DNA of 5,116 bases from CAWVWF01 sp963933885 (GTDB lineage Bacteria > Bacteroidota > Bacteroidia > Flavobacteriales_C > GCA-002722245). The position numbers and the translations under genes are program-made. The DNA lies in assembly GCA_963933885.1 (NCBI GenBank), contig CAWVWF010000220.1, positions 1 through 5,116 of the forward strand. Reading direction: 5' to 3'. This document shows, one piece after another, positions 1-5,116 of the stretch (its first letter is position 1; each line of letters starts with the position of its first letter). The notes below the pieces were generated by a model. The model was not told the origin of the DNA, did no database searches, and worked only from the letters and a program-made list of their open reading frames with translations.

Positions 1-54
1 GCAGTTGCAGTTGCAGTTGCAGTTGCAGTTGCAGTTGCAGTTGCAGTTGCAGTT
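1..54. repeat. Perfect GCAGTT hexanucleotide tandem array, at least nine copies
   Basis: Nine identical GCAGTT units run without interruption from the first base of the window. The array is cut by the window edge, so its true length is unknown. No plus-strand frame has a stop inside it; the three frames then stop at 57, 100 and 137. Because the unit is six bases long, gain or loss of units would not shift a reading frame. The array is either the coding end of an upstream gene (Ala-Val repeats followed at once by TAA) or an intergenic microsatellite. Confidence 0.95.
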
Positions 55-57
55 TAA
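1..57 (+). CDS. Possible 3' end of an upstream gene with a poly(Ala-Val) tail, partial
   Basis: In the frame starting at base 1 the sequence reads nine Ala-Val dipeptides followed directly by TAA at 55-57. A low-complexity Ala-Val C-terminus ending exactly at the repeat boundary would fit a protein tail extended by slippage. Nothing of the protein body is visible, so no function can be given. The other two plus frames (Gln-Leu or Ser-Cys repeats) are also open through the array, and the repeat may not be coding at all. No minus-strand gene with a usual start codon was found reading into the array from the right. Confidence 0.3.
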   Translation, partial: AVAVAVAVAVAVAVAVAV

Positions 58-70
58 GAAAACTTCAATA

Positions 71-82
71 TTTTCGCGAAAA
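71..82. promoter_or_regulatory. 12-bp perfect palindrome TTTTCGCGAAAA, possible operator
   Basis: TTTTCGCGAAAA is fully self-complementary and lies between the tandem array and the S4-domain gene, 39 bp before that gene's ATG. An ATA on the left and a TAT on the right nearly extend the symmetry, with one extra base. Its central CGCG stands out in AT-rich DNA. Such symmetry suits a dimeric regulator, but no known regulator is recognised. No T-run follows, so it is not a terminator. Confidence 0.35.
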
Positions 83-109
83 GTATCGGTTATTAAGTAA
101 AAGCATAAG

Positions 110-117
110 TATCTTTG
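110..117 (+). promoter_or_regulatory. Possible Bacteroidota -7 box TATCTTTG next to the S4-gene start
   Basis: TATCTTTG matches the Bacteroidota primary sigma -7 consensus TAnnTTTG. It ends only four bases before the ATG at 122, so transcription from it would begin at or just around the start codon and give a leaderless or nearly leaderless mRNA. No clear TTG -33 element is seen at the usual 17-23 bp distance. An eight-base match with two free positions can occur by chance in AT-rich DNA. Confidence 0.3.
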
Positions 118-121
118 GAAA

Positions 122-328
122 ATGGAATTTAAACTAGAAGGTAAAGAATTTATTGAACTCAATAAACTAATGAAATTTTTAGGTTGGTGCGAATCAGGAG
201 GTGAAGCCAATCAAATCATTACAGAGGGAAGAGTTACATTAAATGGAGAAAACGAAACTAGAAAGCGCTGTAAACTTCGTATCAACGACAAAGTATCCTA
301 TGATGGGAACGAAGTTACAATATCCTAA
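122..328 (+). CDS. Small S4-domain RNA-binding protein (YbcJ-like)
   Basis: This 68-residue protein is essentially one S4 RNA-binding domain (about residues 13-60). It resembles E. coli YbcJ along its whole length: a short N-terminal strand, the segment GWCESGGEAN (21-30), EGRVTLNGE (35-43) and the basic ETRKRCKL run (45-52). S4 domains bind structured RNA, often rRNA; YbcJ-type proteins are cytoplasmic and thought to be ribosome-associated, but their exact role is unsettled. The ATG at 122 is chosen because the family begins only a few residues before the conserved helix; GGA at 117-119 is at best a weak ribosome site. The gene stands alone on this strand, between the hexamer array and a convergent methyltransferase gene. 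Family call is firm; function is inferred. Confidence 0.88.
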   Translation: MEFKLEGKEFIELNKLMKFLGWCESGGEANQIITEGRVTLNGENETRKRCKLRINDKVSYDGNEVTIS

Positions 329-337
329 ATAGAAGGT

Positions 338-352
338 TAACTGTAACAGTTA
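338..352. repeat. Small inverted repeat after the S4 gene (6-bp arms, 3-base loop)
   Basis: TAACTG-TAA-CAGTTA forms a perfect 6-bp stem beginning nine bases after the S4-gene stop. It could protect or define the 3' end of that transcript. No T-run follows and the stem has only two G-C pairs, so it is not a convincing intrinsic terminator. Confidence 0.3.
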
Positions 353-509
353 CTCGCTGCAACGAAGTATTCAGGTTTATTGACATAATTTGTAGTCTAC
401 TATCTCAGATGCGGAGAAAGTCTACTTGTAATGTTCGTTCAGATTGAATTAAATATATAATACACTAACTACTCATTTGCGGGTTTAGTGAAATACATTG
501 GTAAACTAT

Positions 510-572
510 ATCAATCCAGTTCAATAAGCTTGGGGACAATATCATTCTGTACCAGTAATCAACTGGATTGAT
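510..572. repeat. 12-bp perfect inverted repeat around a 39-bp spacer
   Basis: ATCAATCCAGTT (510-521) and AACTGGATTGAT (561-572) are exact reverse complements. On the minus strand the structure starts six bases after the methyltransferase stop, so it could fold as a long stem-loop at the 3' end of the birA-methyltransferase transcript. Neither strand has a T-run immediately after the stem, so it is not a standard intrinsic terminator. The 39-bp interior contains a HindIII palindrome (AAGCTT) but no larger stem. It might also be a very short relic of a repeat element; no target-site duplication was noticed. Confidence 0.5.
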
Positions 573-578
573 CAAGAA

Positions 579-1184
579 CTATTTCTTTTGCCACACACTG
601 TAAATAAAATTTTGAATTGTGTCAAAAGGAGTATTATGATCTTCAAAAAATGATTCAACAGGATTAAATTCATCTTGAAAAATCAGCTTTAATTCTTCAA
701 TATTATATTGAGTAATATCTAATCCACTACATTTCAACGGTCCCTCTTTCGAAAAGGTAGCCAAAAGAAAATAATCACCCTTTTTTAAATGCTTTACTAG
801 AACTTCTTTGTATTTCTGTACACTTTCCTTTGTCGTTAAGAAATGAAAAACAGCTCTATCGTGCCAGATATTATATTTCATTTCAATATTAAAATCTAAT
901 ACATTAGTATCAATCCATTGTATCTTAGCAGCATTACCTCCAAGTTTTTCAGCAGTTCTTTTCAATGCATTCTGAGAAACATCCAGAACACTAAGACTTT
1001 TAAAATGATCCTTAAAAAGAGCAATAACTAAGTTTGAGCTCCCTCCTCCTACATCAATAACTTCAATATTTTTATTTGAAGAATATTTGTTAATCAACGA
1101 CAACGAAGTCAAGGGATTTTCTTGATACCAACTAACTTCAGCATCCTTTTTTGAAGCATAAATATTTTCCCAATAATCTTTCAT
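579..1184 (-). CDS. Class I SAM-dependent methyltransferase, substrate unknown
   Basis: This 201-residue protein has a Rossmann-type SAM-binding domain. It opens with YWENIYASKK and EVSWYQ (16-21), a signature of a widespread but poorly characterised methyltransferase family. Motif I is VIDVGGGSS (42-50), the ribose-binding acid is probably Asp68 in LSVLDVS, and Asp92 or Asp97 may contact the adenine region. NIWHDRAVFHFL (105-116) is the family's motif IV region, and ATFSKEGPLKCSGLD (142-156) the conserved C-terminal part. Length is complete for the family. The methyl acceptor cannot be read from the sequence; small molecules and proteins are both possible. The ATG at 1184 lies just before the conserved YWENIY and has an AT-rich leader without a Shine-Dalgarno site. 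It lies 69 bp downstream of birA on the same strand and may share its transcript, though this need not mean a shared pathway. Confidence 0.9.
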   Translation of the reverse strand: MKDYWENIYASKKDAEVSWYQENPLTSLSLINKYSSNKNIEVIDVGGGSSNLVIALFKDHFKSLSVLDVSQNALKRTAEKLGGNAAKIQWIDTNVLDFNIEMKYNIWHDRAVFHFLTTKESVQKYKEVLVKHLKKGDYFLLATFSKEGPLKCSGLDITQYNIEELKLIFQDEFNPVESFFEDHNTPFDTIQNFIYSVWQKK

Positions 1185-1253
1185 TTTATAAAGTTAAAAA
1201 AGTGAAACACATAAAATGGTAACCTTAGTCACATTCCAAATATTACTGACTAA

Positions 1254-2000
1254 TTATAATAAGAATTCGATTTCTTTTATACCAAAATTAGAAACTTCAT
1301 TCTGCTCATTCTTTAATGACAACATGCCATTTTCACTAATCCCTACAATCATTAACTTCGCTTGTTCAGGAATTAAAAAATGCGCCCACTCCTGCTTTAA
1401 ATAAAGAGCATCTAAATACAAATTCAGAAGAGGTTTAGCGCCCTTAGTTTTAAAGAGCATGTAGAATTGTTGAAGATGAATAGAAAGTTTATCTATTAAT
1501 TCATCAATTACGACATCCTCTAGAATCTCATTACTAACTGATGTTGCTGCACGTTTAAAAGACGGGAAGAAGGTTTGATTGATGTTTAAACCTATACCTA
1601 TAAAACAATTCGAAACTTGTTTTGATTTTACTTGGTTTTCTATCAAAATACCAGCAATTTTTTTCCCGTCAACAAGGATATCATTAGGCCATTTTATAGT
1701 TATAGCTTTTTCATCACCAATATAATCTTCAATAACACTTTTAACAGCTAGACTGGTAATTAAATTAATTACAAAAAAATTTTCAAGTTCAATCTCAGGC
1801 TTTAACAAATACGTTCCTGTGAAATTTTTAAACTCTTCAGAAATCCATCCTGAATTCATCTGTCCCCTCCCTTTAGTTTGATTATCGGTGACGAGTAAAG
1901 TACCCTCTGGCAAAAGCTCATTTTTCACCATTTCTTTCAAAGAAGAATTGGTAGATTCAGCAACATTTAACTTTATTTTATGGGTACCTATAAAATTCAA
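1254..2000 (-). CDS. birA: Biotin--[acetyl-CoA-carboxylase] ligase, monofunctional
   Basis: The enzyme activates biotin with ATP to biotinyl-AMP and transfers it to a lysine of the biotin carboxyl carrier domain of carboxylases, in the cytoplasm. Visible motifs: STNSSLK (16-22), the adenylate/biotin loop region TKGRGQMNSGW (42-52), KWPNDILVDGKKIAGILIE (103-121) with Lys114 at the position of the catalytic lysine, and IGIGLNIN (134-141), followed by a small C-terminal domain (about 205-248). At 248 residues it lacks the N-terminal helix-turn-helix of the 321-residue E. coli BirA, so it should not act as the biotin-operon repressor. The start is TTG at 2000: an in-frame TGA lies at 2006-2004, and the next in-frame ATG (residue 24) would remove the STN motif. 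It is divergent from rsfS across 136 bp and is followed by the methyltransferase gene. Confidence 0.93.
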   Translation of the reverse strand: MNFIGTHKIKLNVAESTNSSLKEMVKNELLPEGTLLVTDNQTKGRGQMNSGWISEEFKNFTGTYLLKPEIELENFFVINLITSLAVKSVIEDYIGDEKAITIKWPNDILVDGKKIAGILIENQVKSKQVSNCFIGIGLNINQTFFPSFKRAATSVSNEILEDVVIDELIDKLSIHLQQFYMLFKTKGAKPLLNLYLDALYLKQEWAHFLIPEQAKLMIVGISENGMLSLKNEQNEVSNFGIKEIEFLL

Positions 2001-2034
2001 CTTTCAACACTTATAACATTATTATTCCGTACTT

Positions 2035-2042
2035 CAATTATA
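2035..2042 (-). promoter_or_regulatory. Weak candidate -7 box for birA (TATAATTG on the minus strand)
   Basis: Read on the minus strand this is TATAATTG, one mismatch from TAnnTTTG, about 35 bp before the birA TTG codon. A TTG lies upstream at 2060-2058, but the 15-bp spacing is shorter than usual for Bacteroidota. It is the best candidate seen on this strand of the divergent gap, but it is weak. Confidence 0.22.
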
Positions 2043-2088
2043 TTTCCGCATTTGTCCCAATTTTACCTCTTTACTTATAGAAATTAGT

Positions 2089-2096
2089 TACTTTTG
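2089..2096 (+). promoter_or_regulatory. Bacteroidota-type -7 box TACTTTTG for rsfS-ftsH-cdsA
   Basis: TACTTTTG matches TAnnTTTG exactly and sits 40 bp before the rsfS GTG, placing transcription start near 2103 and giving a 5' leader of about 30-35 bases. No good TTG -33 box is found; TTTAC at 2070-2074 is a poor substitute. It is the most likely promoter of the plus-strand cluster, because rsfS, ftsH and cdsA leave no intergenic room for another. Confidence 0.5.
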
Positions 2097-2136
2097 TTTC
2101 CTTATTACATTAGTTTAGAAACATAACATCGATATC

Positions 2137-2496
2137 GTGAGCGAACCTACTGAAAAATTATTAGAAGTAATCATAGAAGGATTACAAAATATTAAGGCAA
2201 AAGATATCCGTATTTTAAACATGGAAGGACTAGAAACAGCTGTTTCTAAATACTTTGTTGTTTGTCACGGAACCTCACGAACTCATGTAAACTCTATTGC
2301 TCAATCTGTTGAGAAGGATGCAAAAGATGTACTAAAAGAATACGCCTGGAAAAAGGAAGGATTTGCAAATGGAGAATGGGTATTGTTAGATTACTCTTCA
2401 ATTGTAGTTCATGTATTTCAAGAACACACAAGATCATTTTACAATTTAGAAGGACTTTGGGCAGATGCTGAAGTTAAAATTATAGAAGAAAAATAA
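2137..2496 (+). CDS. rsfS: Ribosome silencing factor RsfS (Iojap/YbeB family)
   Basis: RsfS binds ribosomal protein uL14 on the large subunit and blocks joining with the small subunit, lowering translation when nutrients are short. The 119 residues cover the complete family domain: an N-terminal helix, the core strand SKYFVVCHGTSRTHVNSIA (37-55), EGFANGEWVLLDYSSIVVHV (74-93) and the C-terminal FYNLEGLWADA (101-111). The start is GTG at 2137; the only earlier in-frame possibilities before the TAG at 2116-2118 are unusual ATC codons, and family members begin about this far before the LLEVIIEGL helix. No Shine-Dalgarno site is visible. The gene is first in the cluster, with ftsH beginning after two bases, so the two are almost surely co-transcribed and probably translationally coupled. 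Confidence 0.95.
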   Translation: MSEPTEKLLEVIIEGLQNIKAKDIRILNMEGLETAVSKYFVVCHGTSRTHVNSIAQSVEKDAKDVLKEYAWKKEGFANGEWVLLDYSSIVVHVFQEHTRSFYNLEGLWADAEVKIIEEK

Positions 2497-2498
2497 TT

Positions 2499-4550
2499 AT
2501 GAGTGCTAAAAAACCAAGTTCCAACACACCTAAAATAATCCCAATCTGGTGGGTGTATGTTCTTTTAGGAGCAATGCTTATAAGTTGGAATTTTGCTGGA
2601 TATTTCCAACAGCCTTCTTCAATTGATAAAACTGAATTTTACAGTTTATTTAAAAATGGGGACATTGAAAAAGTTGTCTTTGTAACACAAGGAGAATATA
2701 CTTATTGTGAAGCATATGTGTACGATTCTTTAATGAAAGATGAACCACACATTAAAGATCTTAAAAGTGGTGGCCATTACCGTTTCGATCTTTTTGATGG
2801 TGCTGATGTTAAAAGTAAAATTGAGGAAATCAAACTTACGAATCCAAGTAAATGGGAAAATTTTGAAATAGACAATAGAAACCAAATGCCATCTGCATGG
2901 GATGACATCATCGGATACCTAGTCTTTTTTGCTATAATGATTGGAGTTTGGATGTTCATGATGAAACGCATGGGTGGCGGTGGCGGTGCCGGCGGACAAA
3001 TTTTCAACATTGGAAAATCTAAAGCGAAGTTATTCGAAAAAGATACAGACATTGATATTAGTTTTAAAGATGTTGCTGGTTTAGAAGAAGCTAAAGTGGA
3101 AATAATGGAGATCGTTGATTTCCTTAAAAACCCTAAGAAATATACTGTACTAGGAGCTAAGATTCCAAAAGGAGCATTATTAGTAGGTCCTCCGGGAACA
3201 GGTAAAACATTAATAGCAAAAGCTGTTGCAGGTGAAGCTCAAGTTCCTTTCTTCTCTCTTTCAGGTTCTGATTTCGTAGAAATGTTCGTTGGAGTTGGAG
3301 CTTCAAGAGTTAGAGATTTATTTAAGCAGGCTAAAGAAAAATCCCCTTGTATCATTTTTATTGATGAGATTGATGCAATCGGTAGAGCCAGAGGTCAAAA
3401 CCCTTCTCAAAACAGTAATGATGAGCGTGAAAACACATTAAATCAGTTGTTAACGGAGATGGATGGTTTTGGAGACAACAGTGGTATTATCATTATGGCA
3501 GCTACAAACAGAGCTGAAATTTTAGATAAAGCACTTTTAAGACCAGGTCGTTTTGATAGACAGATTTATGTTGACATGCCTGATTTGAATGAAAGAAAAG
3601 AAATTTTCGATGTTCATTTAGCAGCATTAAAATTAGATGATAGTATTGATGTTAAATTTTTGGCTAAACAAACTCCTGGATTTTCTGGTGCAGATATAGC
3701 TAACATTTGTAACGAAGCTGCTTTAATAGCTGCAAGATCAGATAAGGAAGCAGTTACTAAAGATGACTTCTTAGCTGCTGTTGATAGAATCATTGGTGGT
3801 TTAGAAAAGAAAAACAAAATCATCAAACCTCAAGAAAAGAAAACAATCGCATACCACGAAGCTGGGCACGCAACAGTTAGTTGGATGATGGAATACGCAT
3901 CTCCACTAATTAAAGTAACTATTGTCCCTAGAGGAAAATCTTTAGGTGCTGCTTGGTACTTACCAGAAGAAAGACAAATCACAACGAAGACTCAAATGTT
4001 CCATGAAATGTGTGCAACATTAGGTGGTAGAGCTGCTGAAGAAGTTATCTTCGGTGAGATTTCAACTGGCGCTTTAAGTGATTTGGAAAAAGTAACTAAG
4101 CAAGCTCAAGCAATCGTAAGTATTTATGGATTGAATGATAAAATTGGAAATGTTTCCTATTATGATTCATCTGGACAAGGAGAATATTCTTTCGGGAAAC
4201 CATACAGTGAAAGAACAGCTCAAATTATCGACGAAGAGATAAGTAAGATTATTGAAGAAGCTTATGTTGTTGCAAAACAAGTCTTAACTGATAACAAAGA
4301 TAAATTAACTTTATTGGCTGAAGAACTACTTGAAAAAGAAGTTATTTTCAATGAAGATTTAGTAAAAATATTTGGAGTTAGGCCTGGAAATGAAATTCCA
4401 GAACCAGAAACTAAGGATGCTGAAATTGTTGAAGAAGAAACAGAAACTACAGATGAAACTGTAGCGGTTGTTGAAGAAACTGAAACAACTGAAGCTGAAG
4501 AGACGCCTCCTACTGAGGAAGAACCAAAAACAGATAACGAAAATGCTTAA
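2499..4550 (+). CDS. ftsH: ATP-dependent zinc metalloprotease FtsH
   Basis: FtsH is a hexameric inner-membrane AAA+ protease that extracts and degrades damaged membrane proteins and some cytoplasmic regulators. The 683 residues show, in order: first membrane segment (about 14-34), periplasmic domain (about 35-133), second membrane segment (about 136-156), a Gly-rich linker (159-167), the AAA domain with Walker A GPPGTGKT (230-237), pore loop MFVGVG (262-267), Walker B IIFIDE (285-290) and arginine fingers R348 and R351 in LLRPGRFDR, then the M41 peptidase with zinc site HEAGH (453-457) and the likely third ligand Asp528 in TGALSD. All key residues are present, so the enzyme should be active. 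GAAWYLPEERQ (483-493) is typical of Bacteroidota. Residues from about 633 form a long acidic Glu/Thr-rich tail with a repeated EETETT. It starts two bases after rsfS and overlaps cdsA by 8 bp. Confidence 0.98.
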   Translation: MSAKKPSSNTPKIIPIWWVYVLLGAMLISWNFAGYFQQPSSIDKTEFYSLFKNGDIEKVVFVTQGEYTYCEAYVYDSLMKDEPHIKDLKSGGHYRFDLFDGADVKSKIEEIKLTNPSKWENFEIDNRNQMPSAWDDIIGYLVFFAIMIGVWMFMMKRMGGGGGAGGQIFNIGKSKAKLFEKDTDIDISFKDVAGLEEAKVEIMEIVDFLKNPKKYTVLGAKIPKGALLVGPPGTGKTLIAKAVAGEAQVPFFSLSGSDFVEMFVGVGASRVRDLFKQAKEKSPCIIFIDEIDAIGRARGQNPSQNSNDERENTLNQLLTEMDGFGDNSGIIIMAATNRAEILDKALLRPGRFDRQIYVDMPDLNERKEIFDVHLAALKLDDSIDVKFLAKQTPGFSGADIANICNEAALIAARSDKEAVTKDDFLAAVDRIIGGLEKKNKIIKPQEKKTIAYHEAGHATVSWMMEYASPLIKVTIVPRGKSLGAAWYLPEERQITTKTQMFHEMCATLGGRAAEEVIFGEISTGALSDLEKVTKQAQAIVSIYGLNDKIGNVSYYDSSGQGEYSFGKPYSERTAQIIDEEISKIIEEAYVVAKQVLTDNKDKLTLLAEELLEKEVIFNEDLVKIFGVRPGNEIPEPETKDAEIVEEETETTDETVAVVEETETTEAEETPPTEEEPKTDNENA

Positions 4551-5116
4551 AAGAGCAATAACGGGTAGCCTCTTTGCGGCTACCCTTCTTTTTTGTACAA
4601 TTTATAGCTCCTACGCTCTTTTCGGATTGTACTTGTTTTTTGTAATCGTTGGAAGTTGGGAATACTTAAATATTCTTCAAAAAAATTCTGATTACGCTCC
4701 TAACCTTACCTTGGGAATCTTAAATTCAGTTTTAGTTTTCCTAGCAATTACTGTTAATCCAATATTCGAAATCAATCCTGTATTATTCATTGCATTTTCA
4801 ATACTGGTAACTTTTTCAATTCCATTATTCGAATTGTATAAGAATAAGCCTAATCCGTTTTCCAATATTGTTCATACAATTCTTCCTGCAATATATGTAG
4901 CTATACCTTTTGGTTTACTAATCTTAAGTAACTACCTATTTGCAGTAAAGGGAAATCTCAATATTCTTATCATAATTTTTTACTTCTCTCTTTGGGGGAA
5001 CGATACTGGTGCTTATTTTACTGGAAGTGCTATTGGAAAAACTAAACTTTTCGAAAGAATCTCTCCAAATAAAACTTGGGAAGGCAGTTTCGGTGGAGCA
5101 TTCTTCGCTATTGCAG
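4543..5116 (+). CDS. cdsA: Phosphatidate cytidylyltransferase (CDP-diacylglycerol synthase), 5' part
   Basis: CdsA makes CDP-diacylglycerol from phosphatidate and CTP at the inner membrane, the branch point of bacterial phospholipid synthesis. The frame is open from ATG 4543 to the right edge (191 codons), so it is partial; family members have roughly 260-290 residues. The N-terminus MLKRAITGSLFAA fits the usual CdsA start, followed by several hydrophobic membrane segments (about 8-37, 57-72, 79-96, 111-130, 139-152). The catalytic-region motifs are clear: WGNDTGAYFTG (151-161), IGKTKLF (164-170) and SPNKTWEGSFGG (174-185). The C-terminal signature with its metal-binding Asp lies beyond the edge. 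The ATG overlaps the ftsH stop (ATGCTTAA), which suggests translational coupling. A terminator-like hairpin lies in codons 7-15, with its T-run reaching codon 18. Confidence 0.95.
   Translation, partial: MLKRAITGSLFAATLLFCTIYSSYALFGLYLFFVIVGSWEYLNILQKNSDYAPNLTLGILNSVLVFLAITVNPIFEINPVLFIAFSILVTFSIPLFELYKNKPNPFSNIVHTILPAIYVAIPFGLLILSNYLFAVKGNLNILIIIFYFSLWGNDTGAYFTGSAIGKTKLFERISPNKTWEGSFGGAFFAIA
4563..4595 (+). terminator. Intrinsic-terminator-like hairpin inside the start of cdsA
   Basis: GGGTAGCC (4563-4570) and GGCTACCC (4578-4585) form a perfect 8-bp, mostly G-C stem around the 7-base loop TCTTTGC, followed directly by TTCTTTTTTG. By structure this is a strong Rho-independent terminator on the plus strand, 12 bp after the ftsH stop. 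It also lies within the cdsA coding frame, where the same bases encode the conserved Gly-Ser-Leu-Phe-Ala-Ala-Thr-Leu-Leu-Phe stretch. It may stop part of the ftsH transcripts, with ribosomes on cdsA opening the hairpin, or be inactive when cdsA is translated. The structure is certain; the termination activity is inferred. Confidence 0.6.

Larger units (their letters stand above)
329..578. other. Convergent intergenic region without a recognisable gene
   Basis: This 250-bp gap separates the ends of the S4-domain gene (plus) and the methyltransferase gene (minus). Reading it on both strands I found only short open frames, with no codon pattern or motif that I recognise, and no tRNA-like cloverleaf. 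It holds the small hairpin at 338-352, two copies of AGTCTACT (394-401 and 419-426, probably chance), and the 12-bp inverted repeat at 510-572. A short decayed gene remnant cannot be excluded without a translated search. Confidence 0.6.

Noticed and set aside
380..403. TTGACA followed by TACTAT, resembling a sigma-70 promoter
   Set aside because: The spacing is only 12 bp, no gene follows on that strand, and Bacteroidota primary promoters use a different -7 box.
394..426. Two copies of AGTCTACT, 25 bp apart
   Set aside because: Two eight-base matches without a third copy or symmetry are not enough for a repeat array or CRISPR.
510..572. Inverted repeat as an integron attC site or insertion-sequence end
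   Set aside because: It lacks the attC core sequences, contains no transposase and shows no flanking target duplication.
1216..1404. Open frame of 62 codons on the plus strand
   Set aside because: It lies mostly antisense to the 3' end of birA, has no family resemblance, and is explained by the AT-rich complement of a real gene.
2777..3052. Open frame of 91 codons on the minus strand with a proline run
   Set aside because: It is antisense to ftsH; the Pro run is simply the complement of the Gly-rich linker after the second membrane segment.
3614..3826. Open frame of 70 codons on the minus strand
   Set aside because: It is antisense to the strongly conserved AAA domain of ftsH and has no recognisable motif or promoter.
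4447..4464. CTACAG/CTGTAG inverted repeat in the ftsH tail
   Set aside because: A 6-bp stem inside a low-complexity coding stretch is expected by chance and has no T-run.

Overview
The window looks like ordinary chromosomal DNA from a member of the Bacteroidota, most likely Flavobacteriales. The grounds are a strongly AT-rich composition, start codons without clear Shine-Dalgarno sequences, TAnnTTTG-type promoter -7 boxes, an FtsH of the Bacteroidota type (the GAAWYLPEERQ stretch and a Gly-rich linker after the second membrane segment), and the divergent arrangement of birA against rsfS-ftsH-cdsA. The placement is inferred from protein character, not from a database search.

Left part (1-578). 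The window opens inside a perfect GCAGTT hexamer tandem array (nine units visible, cut by the window edge). It may be the 3' end of a gene with an Ala-Val tail. A 12-bp perfect palindrome and a possible promoter box precede a small S4-domain RNA-binding protein (122-328, YbcJ-like). The convergent gap 329-578 has no recognisable gene but contains a 12-bp perfect inverted repeat.

Middle (579-2000, minus strand). A monofunctional BirA-type biotin ligase, starting at TTG, lies upstream of a class I SAM-dependent methyltransferase of unknown substrate. The two are 69 bp apart and may be co-transcribed.

Right part (2137-5116, plus strand). A tight cluster reads away from birA: rsfS (ribosome silencing factor, GTG start), then ftsH (membrane AAA+ zinc protease) after 2 bp, then the 5' part of cdsA (CDP-diacylglycerol synthase), which overlaps the ftsH stop by 8 bp and is cut by the right edge. 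The themes are ribosome control, membrane protein quality control and phospholipid synthesis, with biotin loading of carboxylases on the divergent side.

The most interesting signal is a textbook intrinsic-terminator structure (8-bp perfect GC-rich stem plus T-run) placed inside codons 7-18 of cdsA, 12 bp after the ftsH stop. I see no defence system, mobile element, CRISPR array, tRNA or rRNA, and no evidence of a wholly new system.
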